Of a stretch of DNA of 64,000 nt, positions 43,779 to 54,878 are shown piece after piece; position 1 is the stretch's first letter; the number at the start of each line of letters is the position of its first letter. Below the pieces are notes generated by a model. That model saw nothing but the letters and a program-made list of their open reading frames with translations, was not told the origin of the DNA and made no database searches. The position numbers were made by a program, and so were the translations under genes. Source of the stretch: Brienomyrus brachyistius (taxonomy: Eukaryota; Chordata; Actinopteri; Osteoglossiformes; Mormyridae). Location of the stretch: the NCBI RefSeq assembly GCF_023856365.1, contig NC_064540.1, positions 5,262,001 through 5,326,000 of the forward strand, written 5' to 3'.

Positions 43779-46420
43779 GTATTTGCCCAGGTCTTTTGAT
43801 CTCTGTCAGCTTAGGAGAAGCCCGGGCTCTGAGTTCTCTAGCTATAAAAGTCTGGAGAAGTCTGTCCCTTTTTGAAGGAACAGGCGGGGTAAGAACAAAG
43901 ACTTCCAGCCTGTTCTTTTGGCTGGGAGGCCTGAGTTTTGTGCCGATTCGCCATTTTAAGTGAAATGTGTCTGATCTCCACCCTGATGCTGATGTTTCAT
44001 TTGGCTGTTTGTCCACCCCTTCCTCTCCACCCTCTTGTTCTGCCTCTGGTGCCGCAGGTGTGGTGTCCGTGAGCTTCGAGGAGGACGAAGAGGGCAACCT
44101 TTGCCTCATCGCCTACCCTCTGCACAGTGAGCAGGCCGACCTGGAGAACGTGGACCCCACGGCCGACTGGGAGCCCAAGCAGAAGCTGCTGAAGTGGAGC
44201 AACAAGAAGCCGCCCGCCATGGTGCTGGAGAACGACAACTACGGCAAAGAGAGGGCCAGGCATGGGCGGAAGGAGGACAAGATGAAGAGGTAAGGCTCTG
44301 GTGATGCACATTGGCCCTGAAGAGGAAGGGACTTAGGGTGCAGGAAGGTCAGGAGAGGCACAGCCATTCCACAGCTGGTGGATCTCTCAGTCCTTTAGGA
44401 ACGCCAGCGGGTTATGTGACATTTCTGGAATGACATGCAGTGACATGGCTGCTGGGGGGTGGGGGTAACAGCTCCGATTCTGGGGGGGGGGGATCACTGG
44501 ATGGGTTATCACCACCTTCACCCATGTGCTATAGCAGCTCCTCCAGCACCCCCTCCCAGAGATGGAGTGGGTATCACCTGTAATAGCACATAGCCTGGTT
44601 AAACGTATTAGATACGGTTTATTCATAAAAGTTTACACCCTATAGCTGTTTTTTTCCCCCACACATTTTCAGCCCGACTGTAGCTCTGCTCTTCTGACCT
44701 CTCTGCTCCATCCCTCTCGGCAGCCACAACCGTGAGGAGGACTTGGATTGGCTACAGCAGCCTGACGTGCTGTACTACAGCCTGGAGAAGCGCAACGCTG
44801 TGCCGCAGGTCAAGCACAACCCCTGGAGCCTCAAGTGTCACCAGCAGCACCTGCAGAGGATGAAGGAAAACGCGAAGCACCGAAACCAGTACAGTATCCT
44901 TTCAGTCGTGCCATTTGGCCTATGCCATTGCCCTGTAGTCAAAGGGGCAGGCTGAGGTGTCTGTCAGTGCAGCCCACAACGGGGCATGGCCCTGTTTTTA
45001 TTGGTTCTTCTGTTTTGTATGCCTTCATAACAACCAAACTTCCTTCAAGAAAACAAGTCAGATAACTGGTAGTGTGGTAGGTATGAACTTGGAGGTTTAA
45101 GCTTCCTGCAAGAGAACAAAGCATTTCTTTTAGTCCCATAAAATGTTCAGCTATATAAATGAGTCTGAGATTAAGTAGTTTTTCATACAGAGTTCAGTAA
45201 ACGGCCCCTTGTACAGAATCACGGCTAGTCGGCCTTCGGAGAGGCACCTGTGAGCCAGTGAGTGAGCATTTCTGTGGCTCTTGCTCCTTGACTCATGACC
45301 CTTCCCAGAATTCATTCTGCTGGAGAACCTCACGTGGCGGCATACCGTTCCGTGCGTGCTCGACCTGAAGATGGGCACGCGACAGCATGGAGACGACGCC
45401 TCGGAGGAGAAGAAGGCCACCCAGATCCGCAAGTGTCAACAGAGCACGTCGGCCAGCATCGGCGTGAGGCTGTGCGGCATGCAGGTGGGAGCAACCGCAA
45501 GGAGGGGCGGGGCGTAGGGATTGGGGTTGAGGAGGTGGTCGGAGATGGATCGGGTCAGGAGAGAAAGGAAGATCGGTAGCGTTAAGCAGGAGGGTGTTGA
45601 AGGATAGAGCGATGGGTAGGATTGTGTTGAATGGTGGAGAGACAGATTAAAGGGGTTTGAAGTATGGAGAGTTAGGTAGTGTGTTGGAGGGTGGAGAAAT
45701 GGGTAGAAGAAGCGTAGAATCGGTAAGCTTGTGACAGAAGGTACTGAGGAGTAGAGAGTTAGTAGAGAGTTGAGTGGAGGGTGTTAAACAATGGCGAGTT
45801 GGGTAGGGTTGTGTTAGAAGGTGGACAGCCAGGTAAAGGGGTGCAAGGGGTTTTACTGGTTGTGCTGATGACTGCAGTGATGATCTGTGATGCCTCCTCA
45901 GGTGTACCAGTCGGACTCAGGGCAGCTCATGTTCATGAATAAGTACCATGGACGCAAGCTGACACTGCCGGGCTTCAAGGAGGCGCTCTTCCAGTTCTTC
46001 CACGACGGGCGGCGCCTGCGGCGGGAGCTGCTGTCCCCCGTGCTGCGCCGCCTGCGGGAGATGCAGGCGGTGCTGGAGGCCTGCGAGTCGTACCGCTTCT
46101 ACTCCAGCTCGTTGCTCATCATCTACGACGGCGAGCGCCCCCGCGCCCGCCACCGGCACCGACACCGCGGGGGTGAGGAAGGGGAGGAGGACGAAGACGA
46201 CGAGGAAGAGGAGGAAGGCGGAGCCTTCGGATATCCCTGCGGCGGAGGCGCCGAGGAAGGCCCCATGGTGGACGTGCGCATGATCGACTTTGCTCACACT
46301 ACCTGTCGGCACTACGGGGAGGACAGCGTGGTGCACGAGGGCCAGGACAGCGGCTACATCTTTGGCCTGCAGAACCTCATTACCATCATCTCCCAGCTGG
46401 AGGAGCACAGTGCCGATTAG
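41809..46420 (+). CDS. ip6k2: Inositol hexakisphosphate kinase 2, five coding exons
   Basis: The enzyme phosphorylates InsP6 to the pyrophosphate 5-InsP7 using ATP, and acts in nucleus and cytoplasm. Coding exons are 41809-42019, 44058-44289, 44724-44893, 45309-45484 and 45902-46420. All junctions are GT-AG, and together they give 1308 nt, or 435 residues plus TAG (mammalian IP6K2 is about 426). The N-lobe [20 protein letters not shown] and [20 protein letters not shown] match IP6K2 better than IP6K1 or IP6K3. The inositol-phosphate kinase motif PCVLDLKMG is at residues 219-227, [10 protein letters not shown] at 331-340 and the metal-binding MIDFAH at 390-395. Residues 342-368 form an unusual Arg/His run followed by an acidic run. 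The start has A at -3. Whether this is the a or b fish paralogue cannot be decided. Confidence 0.97.
43747..43778. repeat. (CTGT)n tetranucleotide repeat in ip6k2 intron 1
   Basis: About eight tandem CTGT units lie roughly 300 bp upstream of exon 2. Confidence 0.95.
44058..44289 (+). CDS. ip6k2: ip6k2 coding exon 2
   Basis: Begins after GCCGCAG and encodes [20 protein letters not shown] through KEDKMK, residues 71-147 plus two bases of Ser148. The donor is GTAAGG at 44290. Confidence 0.96.
44724..44893 (+). CDS. ip6k2: ip6k2 coding exon 3
   Basis: Acceptor CTCGGCAG precedes the sequence [20 protein letters not shown] through [18 protein letters not shown]. The donor is GTATCC at 44894, splitting the Lys205 codon. 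Confidence 0.96.
45309..45484 (+). CDS. ip6k2: ip6k2 coding exon 4 (kinase signature)
   Basis: Encodes [20 protein letters not shown] and [13 protein letters not shown] through [17 protein letters not shown]. It contains the family-defining PxxxDxKxG motif that binds the inositol phosphate. The acceptor is CTTCCCAG and the donor GTGGGA at 45485. Confidence 0.97.
45902..46420 (+). CDS. ip6k2: ip6k2 coding exon 5 with stop
   Basis: Encodes residues 264-435, from [20 protein letters not shown] to the C-terminal EEHSAD. It includes [10 protein letters not shown], the basic/acidic insertion and [12 protein letters not shown]. The exon is much more GC-rich than its surroundings. The stop TAG is at 46418-46420. 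Confidence 0.97.
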   Translation: MYQSDSGQLMFMNKYHGRKLTLPGFKEALFQFFHDGRRLRRELLSPVLRRLREMQAVLEACESYRFYSSSLLIIYDGERPRARHRHRHRGGEEGEEDEDDEEEEEGGAFGYPCGGGAEEGPMVDVRMIDFAHTTCRHYGEDSVVHEGQDSGYIFGLQNLITIISQLEEHSAD

Positions 46421-47325
46421 CCTGGCGATAGCCTCACCCACCACTAAAGCCATGCCTCCACCTGGACAAGAAGGAGGGAGCCACCAGCCGACCAAAAGGG
46501 ACAGCCCCCGTGGCGCCCCGCTAGCTGTCCGTTTCCATGTTGGTGTCATCACAGTTGTCTTTACTTTGGGTCGGCGGACAGTAACTGTTCTGTGGTCTGT
46601 GACATCTAGAGTTCTCCTTACGCTGTTTTTCTCCTTCCCTTCTTTTTACTCTAATAAAAGAAGATGATTAACAAGCAAGATATGCGGGGGGGGGGGGGGG
46701 AAGCTGTTTTGGGGTCTTCATCACTGCAGATCCTCTTTCATGCTGTTGCCAAGCGGTTCTGTCTGCTTCTGTCACATGTCTCACCCATTTGCACACCGAA
46801 CCCACGCGCACGCACTCACCCCCCCCACCCAAGAAATACCACGGTCCCTGAAACTGACCTGAGCACATGGGAAATGGGGAGAGAAAGGAGAGACCGCTTG
46901 GCTTACAGGAGAAGAAAAGTCCCCTTTCCTCCACGTCCTGGACGTGCCGGTGCCCATTTTCCTCTCCCCACATTTTTCTGGACACCAATCAAATGACGGA
47001 GAAAACGGAGAGGAGAGAATAGAGAAGGGCGTGTTCATCGTGTTCGTATTTCTCTTTGTTCCGACCCCGGAAATCGTCTCAAAGGACGAGAATATATTAT
47101 TCCAGCCATAGAAAAGTAGAGGTTATATAGATCTATTTATTTGAAATATTTTGTACATAATTTAAAGATAAAAAAAACTGAAAATGGACATACGGAGACT
47201 ACATTCCACATTATTAATGTTATATTAATATTATTAATGAATATTGATGTTTGACAGGTTCACATAGCTTATATACCTGAGTGCATACAGTATTGGAGGA
47301 TGAATAAAGACACATTTTGTTTGTG
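46421..47325 (+). other. ip6k2: ip6k2 3' UTR with two polyadenylation signals
   Basis: AATAAA hexamers lie at 46653-46658 and 47303-47308. The distal one is followed by the GT-rich element TTTTGTTTGTGG, which makes it the better candidate for the main end. A 15-base G tract at 46686-46700 lies just after the proximal signal. Confidence 0.7.
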
Positions 47326-47329
47326 GTAA

Positions 47330-48630
47330 ATGTTCGTCTGGGGTTTTTTCTGGCATCCAAGTTTGTCATATGCTGCTTGATTTTGTATATAAACGCAATT
47401 AACTAATGTCGAGTGGGGTATAGAAACTAATGTGTCTTGTGTCTTGGTTGATTAGTGCTGGGGATTTAGCCCACTGGAAGCAATATGTCTTTGATTAAGC
47501 CATCGATAGACGCGTCAGGTAACCAAGTCACCTTTGATTAGCAATACAACGTGTCGTGAAATTACTCTCCATGATTACCGTTTTGTTTGCAAAGGGGTCC
47601 TTAGGACATCCTACATCACAAGGTGATGGGTCATCAGCATGCAGGTTTTGGGGCCTTTCTCCAGACAAGCTCTGACGTTGCATTCCTGTACTTCCTCTGG
47701 AAATCCTCTGTCTGGATTGGATTCAGCCTAAGAGCGGAAACTCTGCGTTCAGCTCCTTGCCAGAGGGTCGGTCACCCTGCAGCTAAGGTGATTGTTCTGA
47801 AATCCTCTTTAGCAGTTTCCGTTGACGGACGGCCTCTGTCGCCCATGCTCCAGCAGGCTTGGCAAGGCAGCTTCCACACAGGTCTAACTGCCTGGAGAAG
47901 ATTAGGCCCCACGTTCCTGGCTCCTGCATGCTCTCCTCTCACCCCATCAACCTACTAGCTGCTCATCCCCGGACGAGTCGCAGTTTTCCGACCAGACCGA
48001 GGCCCAACTTTCTGTGGTGTTAATGGAAGTTATTAATCCTATGAAGATTACCAAGGGAAAAATTCAAGTAATGTAGCCTCATTATACAAAGTATGGTCTC
48101 TGTGTTCTCTGCTGCCTGACGGGTGAGGAAAAAAGCAGCAGGGTCCCTGCTGGGGGGGGCACGCTTGACGAAGAAGGCCGCAGGCGGGTGGTCTGACTTC
48201 CAGGAGCCGCCAGAATCTGAGCCGTGGGGAAACGGACTGGGCGGAGTCAGTCCTTGCGGGCCACCTGAGTCGCCACACGCCACGCATGTAGTCATCGCTC
48301 AGACGCACGCTGTCCCCTTAACTGGGTCTGTGCGACCCGTTTCCTTCATAACTGGGTCAGAGCTCCCGTTTATGTGTGGCTAGGTTTGTAGCCCAGTATC
48401 GGCGCCTTAGCAGTTCAGGTATGGACTAATAGACTACGGTAAACCAAACGTTAAATAAAAAAATGAAACATTGCCACTTTGTCAGGGAGCGACAGTGACA
48501 TGGAAGTATTTCATATATCCAAATATGTCTGTAACTGCACGCTGGCACAAATCCGTCAGAGAGAAGGCTTTTAAATATTCGAAATGATAATGACAATGTT
48601 TATCTCGTGGTAATGATGTGTAGTTTGTGT
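47330..48630. other. Intergenic, nothing recognised
   Basis: No exon or defined repeat is recognised downstream of ip6k2 in this stretch. Confidence 0.4.
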
Positions 48631-48634
48631 AGGT

Positions 48635-48850
48635 GGTCTTGTGGGGGTTTCGGACTCCATGTCTGTGATCTGAAGGTTGCTGGTTCAAATCCAGGGATGG
48701 CTGCCTAATGCTGCCGTTGGGTCCTTGAGCAAGGCCCCTAACCCCAATTGCTCCCAGTGTACTGTGACCCCCCCAGGTTTTCACTTAGCGATGTGTGTCT
48801 CATGAAAAGCAAGATGGGATATTTCAAAAGGCGATTTCCCCATAGGGATG
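48635..48850 (+). mobile_element. tRNA-derived SINE (second family)
   Basis: The head TCTGTGATCTGAAGGTTGC is followed by a B-box GGTTCAAATCC at 48682-48692 (10/11 to GGTTCGANTCC), then GAGCAAGGCCCCTAACCCC and GTGTACTGTGACCCCCC. This is the common fish SINE architecture. It differs from the 13.2-kb family and matches the antisense fragment at 2.7 kb. Confidence 0.75.
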
Positions 48851-48859
48851 AATGAAGTA

Positions 48860-50003
48860 TCTCTATTCTGTTATCTCAAGGGTGAGTCTAGCCTGCTAAC
48901 CCCTTTTCTAACTTAGCTCCCGAGTATGTGCTACAAACCTTAAAAATGTCAAACTCGCTCTATTACTTTTCATACTGCCTGGCGACATTGTGTTCCGAAT
49001 TTTGAAAACCTAAGATGGAAATTAACCCCGTGAGCCCCAATGGTTACAGCACATTGTGATTGTGTTGTTGGCTGGACGAGGCTGTAAAATCTGTTATGTA
49101 ATTTTTTTTAACGTCCTTCTTCCAGCCTTTTCTGAAATGATTCATCCAGGTCTCTGCAGAGATGGGTCACTCTTCCATAGTATTCAGCGACGCTGACAGA
49201 GCTGTGGTCACAGAGCGGACAGACGGACTGCCAGCAGGGTTCACTGCACCCTCACCTTCATCGGCTGTCCTGCTTTTTCTCGAACATGCATCGTATTGGG
49301 CGCTGTGCAGCTCTGCAGGCGTCTGGTTATCACACATGCAGTACCATGCCATTTGTCTGTCATATGTTTGTGTGAATATGTGTGTGTTTCTGTGCAATGA
49401 CACGTGTGCGTGTTGATGTCTCATCATTGTTCTTCTCCTCTGGATCTCTCAGGTTGCCATGGCAAAAAGACCAGTTCCGTAACAGTAAGAAGTCTCCATG
49501 GCAACAGTGCCTGTATTTTTAGTCCCCTTCCCTATATCTCAGACACCCCAAAGCACCCAGATTCACTTCTAGACACGTTTTTTCACTTCTGGTGACTAAA
49601 GTCAGGGTTATGTACAAGTCAGCAGAAACACACCTGTACCTGGTGTGCGATGCTCTGTACTTCGTTGTTCTGAGCTTCGTATTTTACCTTGGATAAGCAT
49701 TTCCCTCAAGGGAAGAACAGAATCATCCCTCATGGGGTCTGAACCTGCAGAGCCAGTCCTTCAAAATCCCAGATTTAGGCCACTTCAGCTTTCGCTGCCG
49801 TGTCCCTAACGTCCGAGGTGCTTTGTCATTGGCGACCCAGATTCCACTGGCATCATGCGCGCTGTCACCACCCTCGCAGACCTCCAGGCGGTCTGTTCTG
49901 GTGCCAGCGAGGTGGTTTCAGGGGTGATCCCTTTGTCATGGTACAACCACACAGCTTGGGACATCTGGTGCCATTTTGTCTGTACTGGAGCATGTATTTT
50001 GCA
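48860..50003. other. Intergenic, nothing recognised
   Basis: No gene or clear mobile element is seen. Paired CTCCATGGCAAC and GTTGCCATGG motifs occur near 49450-49505. Confidence 0.35.
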
Positions 50004-50019
50004 CAGTGTAGTGTACTGA

Positions 50020-50066
50020 CCCGCGACCCAGTAGGATAAGCGGTTTGGAAAATGGATGGATAGATG
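50020..50066 (+). mobile_element. SINE 3'-tail fragment
   Basis: CCGCGACCCAGTAGGATAAG through AAATGGATGGATAGATG equals the last 45 bp of the 13.2-kb SINE. CAGTGTAGTGT upstream and CAGTGTAATGT downstream are a probable imperfect target duplication. Confidence 0.8.
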
Positions 50067-50164
50067 CAGTGTAATGTCAAGATCTTTGAATATGAAATCT
50101 TAGTATGGTTTTACACAGTGTTGCTGATGACTAGTTCGGTTCAGTTTGCACATTTTCACTTTGC

Positions 50165-50300
50165 ATTGTCTCAAAGTGCTTTACATTATCCCTGCCCAGT
50201 TCCTCCAGTGAGGAAGCCAGAAGCAACAGTGGCAAGGAAAAACTTCCTAGTAGGAAGATACCTTGGGAGGAACCAGACTGAAAGGGATCCTCCATTAGGA
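50165..50300 (+). mobile_element. Fish interspersed repeat fragment
   Basis: AGTGGCAAGGAAAAACTTCC, AGGAAGATACCTTGGGAGG and AACCAGACTGAAAGGGATCC form a motif series that recurs widely in fish genomes. It leads directly into the minisatellite. Confidence 0.5.
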
Positions 50301-50327
50301 TCCGGCATGCAGGAGAGACGTCACAGG

Positions 50328-51285
50328 GACGAGGGTGGGCAGGCCGGAAGGACGTCACAGGGACAAGGACGGGCAGGCCGGAAGGATGTCACAGGGACAA
50401 GGACGGGCAGGCCGGAAGGATGTCACAGGGACAGGGACGGGCAGGCCGGAAGGAGTCACAAAGACAAGGGGGGGCAGGCCGGAAGGACGTCACAGGGACA
50501 AGGACGGGCAGGCCAGAAGGAGGTGACAGGGACAAGGATGGGCAGGCCGGAAGGATTTCACAATGACAAGGGGGGGCAGGCCGGAAGGACGTCACAGGCA
50601 GGGACTAGGGCAGGCAGGCCGGAAGGACGTCACAGTGACTAGGGCGGGCAGGCCGGAAGGATGTCACGGTGACAAGGACATGGATGGCCAGAAGGAGTCA
50701 CAGGGACAGGGACGGGCAGGCCGGAAGGAGTCACAAAGAGAAGGACGGGCAGGCCGGAAGGACGTCACAGGGACTAGGGCAGGCAGGCCGGAAGGACTTC
50801 ACAGGGACAGGGACGGGCAGGCCGGAAGGACGTCACAGGGACAAGGACGGGCAGGCCGGAAGGACGTCACAGGGACAGGGACAGGCAGGCCGGAAGGATG
50901 TCACAATGACAAGGACTAGGGCGGGCAGGCCGGAAGGATGTCACAATGACAAGGACTAGGGCGGGCAGGCCGGAAGGATGTCACAATGACAAAGACTAGG
51001 ACGGGCAGGCCGGAAGGACGTCACAGGGACAGGGACAGGCAGGCCGGAAGGATGTCACAATGACAAGGACTAGGGCGGGCAGGCCGGAAGGATGTCACAA
51101 TGACAAGGACTAGGGCGGGCAGGCCGGAAGGATGTCACAATGACAAGGACTAGGGCGGGCAGGCCGGAAGGATGTCACAATGAGAAGGACTAGGGCGGGC
51201 AGGCCGGAAGGACGTCACAGGAACTAGGGCAGGCAGGCCGGAAGGATGTCACAGGGACAAGGATGGGCAGGCCGGAAGGACGGCT
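50328..51285. repeat. 34-40-bp minisatellite, about 27 units
   Basis: Units share the core GGGCAGGCCGGAAGGA followed by CGTCACA or TGTCACA. The first half is built mainly of 34-bp units ending GGGACAAGGAC. The second half is rich in 40-bp units ending AATGACAAGGACTAGGGC. I counted about 27 cores. Open frames across it reflect absence of stops in the unit, not a gene. Confidence 0.93.
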
Positions 51286-51289
51286 GCAG

Positions 51290-51983
51290 GGTAGGTGAGA
51301 TCTCGTGATTTTTTTGGGGTCTCCAGGTAGCAAACCACAAAAGGCGTTGGGATAAAAAGCAGCACAGCAGCCAAAGTAGGGGAGACTACAGGCAGTGCAA
51401 ACAGTTAGGGAGTGCAGTCGAAGGAGTGAGAGGCAAATGGGAACGCAGGCATGGGGAGTCCCTAAACGTCAGTGCTCCAAATCCACAAAGGGGGGCGGAG
51501 CTGGAGTGACTGCACTTTTGGAGTTTTCTGCACTGAAATGTATGTGCCATCTCAGGCAATAATACTAGTATATGTCCCTGTACTGTCTCCATAAGCATCC
51601 TAATTACTGTCACATTGTGAGGTCAGAAGCAAGAAATATTTACATATAATAAACATATGTATATTTACACGTAATGAACATTTTTCCTCAAGCCCTTCTG
51701 CTTTCATTGTTACCGTGATGGAATTTTCCAGCACCTGTCATGTGTCGACATGGCAAGGCTGTTCCTATCCCTCCTTCCCAGCCTGCACGGATAATGCAAC
51801 GAGGTCATTGAAATGGCCTGTAAGCTGGGTGCGGGGCTTGGCAGATTGTGATTCTCACTGCATTGAGCTGAAAAGGCCCAGGGTGGGGTGGGGGAGTAGA
51901 TGATGTCATTGCATAAAAGACGGGGAGCCAAGTGGGTCCAGTATGGTGCCTCCATGCTGAGCTGCAGTTGCTCTCCTGGCTCC
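51290..51983. other. Intergenic, nothing recognised
   Basis: No exon or repeat is recognised between the minisatellite and the poly-C module. Confidence 0.35.
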
Positions 51984-52078
51984 TAACCGCATGCATACGC
52001 CCCCCCCCCCCCCCCCTCGCCATAACGTTGCAGTCGGGCAATTCACGGTCCCTGCAAATGGCGAGCCATGGGTCACAC
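51984..52078. repeat. Poly-C module, copy 1
   Basis: A segment of about 95 bp beginning TAACCGCATGCATACG, with a 17-base C tract, then TTGCAGTCGGGCAATTCACG and GAGCCATGGGTCACAC. It recurs with few differences at 54657-54752. Confidence 0.9.
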
Positions 52079-52079
52079 T

Positions 52080-53580
52080 TGGAGCATCCCTGCAGCGCCG
52101 GCCATGCGAAGACCCAACCACCAGGCAGCCCCGCCTCCCCCACTCCAACGAATTACATAAGCGACCTGTGAGGTCTGTTTGTGTATAACAGGCCAAACCA
52201 ACGACTCACACCTTATTCCTCATCCCTGCGTGATTCTGCCCTCGCTTTTAAAAGACGAAGGTCACAATGTTACAAAAAGAGGATTGACTTTTTTTCTGGG
52301 CCAGTTCCTGGAAAGGCATTTTGATGAGGGTTTTATACAACCGAACGGTCGCTGTGTTTATCCATCCTTATGGGTAAGCGGTTTGTGTATGTGCGTGTGT
52401 TATCTGCAGACATTCAGCCACTAACAGGATCTGTCCAGTGTTTGGGATTCTCGCGACCTTAAGCTCAATGAAATATGGTAATTAAGTATCGGCGGGCACT
52501 TGGGGTCTTCTCACTGGTGTGTAGGTAGGCGATGGCACCTTGGTCTGAATCAGCATGCTGGTACACGTGGCTGTATGTCAGGCTGCATTTCTATGCTTGT
52601 GAGACTTAAAAAAAGACAGCATTTACATATTTTACAGAATATATGCTCAAAGCACTGACTGCAAATTTATGTCGATGGAAAATGGGATAATGACATCATC
52701 CTTCTGTGAGATGTGTGAATCGCAGCTCCGAATCACAAGAGGGCTCTGATGCCCTTGTATTCGACAGCCGTTGTAGGGCCTGAACCTCAAATTCCAAGGG
52801 CTGAAAACATCTCAAACATTTCAAATTTCATGTGAGTCCGTACCTTTAAATTAACCCTCGCAGACAAACTGATTGGTGCAGATTAACTGACGCGCACACC
52901 TCTCCCTCTGCTGTGTCCACAGCAGATATTTAGATGTGTCTCTCTCACTGATGTAAAATCAGATTCCAGGAATAATAAGTATATAAGAATTCTAAATATA
53001 TGAATCATCAATTATTTTACTTCAAGAGATGAATGAGTAATTTAGCATTTTGCTCAGGCAAAATAAAATATAGACGCAAACGTTGAATCTCCTTGCACTT
53101 CTGCTTACCGAGTCTTGCATTTGACGTTGGTTGTGATTATGAAAGCAGTGTCTCGTAAAATGTACTGGAAAACCAAATGTCGCAGAAGAGCTACCGAAGG
53201 GAAATCAGTGTGACTGCAGCTGTCGCCTGGCTGGTTACTGGTGGGGGGGGGGGGTGGCAGTGGCATGAGTCAGATCTGGCAGGGAATGCATGTGGCATTC
53301 AGATCCAGGGAGGTTACCACCCTGAGCCACAACCCGGATAAGAGGAGAGCGATGGACTTGCCAGGAAATGCGGAGCATTTTATGTAACTGCTGTGCTCCC
53401 GTCAGTGGCTCCAATCGAGGGCAGAAATAAACTTTGGGCTCACTGACCAGATTGGAACGCACAGTCCAGGTCAAAGCACCAGGAGTCCACATACAGGAGA
53501 CCCTCATGAAATCCTCCCCCGGAAATGACCACTCCTAACGCACCATTTGAGTTTTTGCCCACCATCATACACAATGGCAG
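52080..53580. other. Intergenic, nothing recognised
   Basis: No gene recognised. A 12-base G tract lies at 53243-53254. Confidence 0.35.
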
Positions 53581-54157
53581 TGCATTTATTAATAATCGCA
53601 AACCAAGTATAAAGGGGTAACACCTAATTTACATGTATGTGAAATAGTTCCATAAATTCCCCTCCCCCCATTCACTGATATCAGTGGTTCCCCTCATTAT
53701 GTCACCATTACAGCACCAGAAAGATCGTGTCTATTCCTAGGCTGGTTTTTACATAACCACTGATCTGGATTCTTGTTTTTCCAGTGGGGATGTCGGGGCC
53801 AGTGCTGGTAATCTACTTTGATCTTTTGTAATCCTAAACACTGCGGCCAGAATAGAAAGTTTACTCAAGACGGGTTTGTGGTCTGCATTTGCACACCGCT
53901 TGACATTCCCGGCGTTCCGTTTGTGTCCCACCATGGCTGAAGCACCGGGTGTTCTGAAGGACAGGTTACTGGGCACTGGAATCTCGTTTGTTTTCCCTCA
54001 GGTTGGAGGAAGCTGCTTAGCCCCCCCGACACACACACACACATATAACTACATTCCTTCACCATCCCATAAAATGTACATTTAATTACCTTTTATCTTA
54101 TGCATTCTTCATTCAAACTCATGTTTGTTTTTTTATATATTTAATAATTTCATTGTA

Positions 54158-54276
54158 CTGCGATGGGCTGGCCCCCCATCCTGGGTTGTTCCCTGCCTCG
54201 TGTCCATTGCTTCTGGGATAGGCTCCGGACCCCCCGCGACCCAGTAGGATAAGCGGTTTGGAAGATGGATGGATGG
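54158..54276 (+). mobile_element. 5'-truncated SINE with perfect 12-bp target duplication
   Basis: The 119-bp 3' portion of the SINE is flanked by AATTTCATTGTA at 54146-54157 and again at 54277-54288. The tail is AGATGG followed by ATGG. Confidence 0.92.
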
Positions 54277-54503
54277 AATTTCATTGTATAATAAATCCTG
54301 AATAGTCTTATTTGCTGTTTTTAAATCATGACCAAGGGGACTGTCCAAGAAATCCAATGAACTTCAGTACCTGGGCAAATGGCTGCACCACTTTAAATTC
54401 CATTCTATTAGTATTTTCTGTTGCCCCCCCCCCCCCCCCCCCAAAGAATTCAGACATCAGGCAAATATTAGTAAACTTATTTCTTACCTACCTGTTCTTC
54501 GGT

Positions 54504-54593
54504 TGTATATTTAGAAGATGTTGTCAGTTATTCTTGGGGCTGGATGAAAAGCCTTATTAAAGGGAATGAAATTCAATTTATTTGTGCTTGTGC

Positions 54594-54625
<32 letters not shown>

Positions 54626-54878
54626 ATTAGGTTCATATTACATTGTGCGTGTCAGTTAACCACATGCATACACCCCCCCCCCCCCCCCCCCTTGCCATAA
54701 TGCTGCAGTCGGGCAGCTCACAGGCCTGCAAATGGTGAGCCATGGGTCACACCTGTATATTTAGAAGATGCTGTCAGTTATTCTTGGGGCTGGATGAAAA
54801 GCCTTATTAAAGGGAATGAAATTCAGTTTATTTGTGCTTGTGTATCTGTGTGTGTGGATTAGGTTTATATTACATTGT
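54504..54878. repeat. 250-bp-period local tandem duplication enclosing poly-C module copy 2
   Basis: TGTATATTTAGAAGATG through GGATTAGG and ATTACATTGT occurs at 54504-54646 and again at 54754-54878 with few changes. Between them, at 54657-54752, lies the second copy of the poly-C module found at 51984-52078. The two copies differ in the length of their TG tract. Confidence 0.88.

Noticed and set aside
45917..46552. 211-codon minus-strand frame over ip6k2 exon 5
   Set aside because: It is the antisense shadow of GC-rich IP6K2 coding sequence.
50064..50959. Open frames of 96-192 codons rich in GRPEG and GQAGR
   Set aside because: They are translations of the minisatellite. Unit lengths vary between 34 and 40 bp, so no single frame is preserved.
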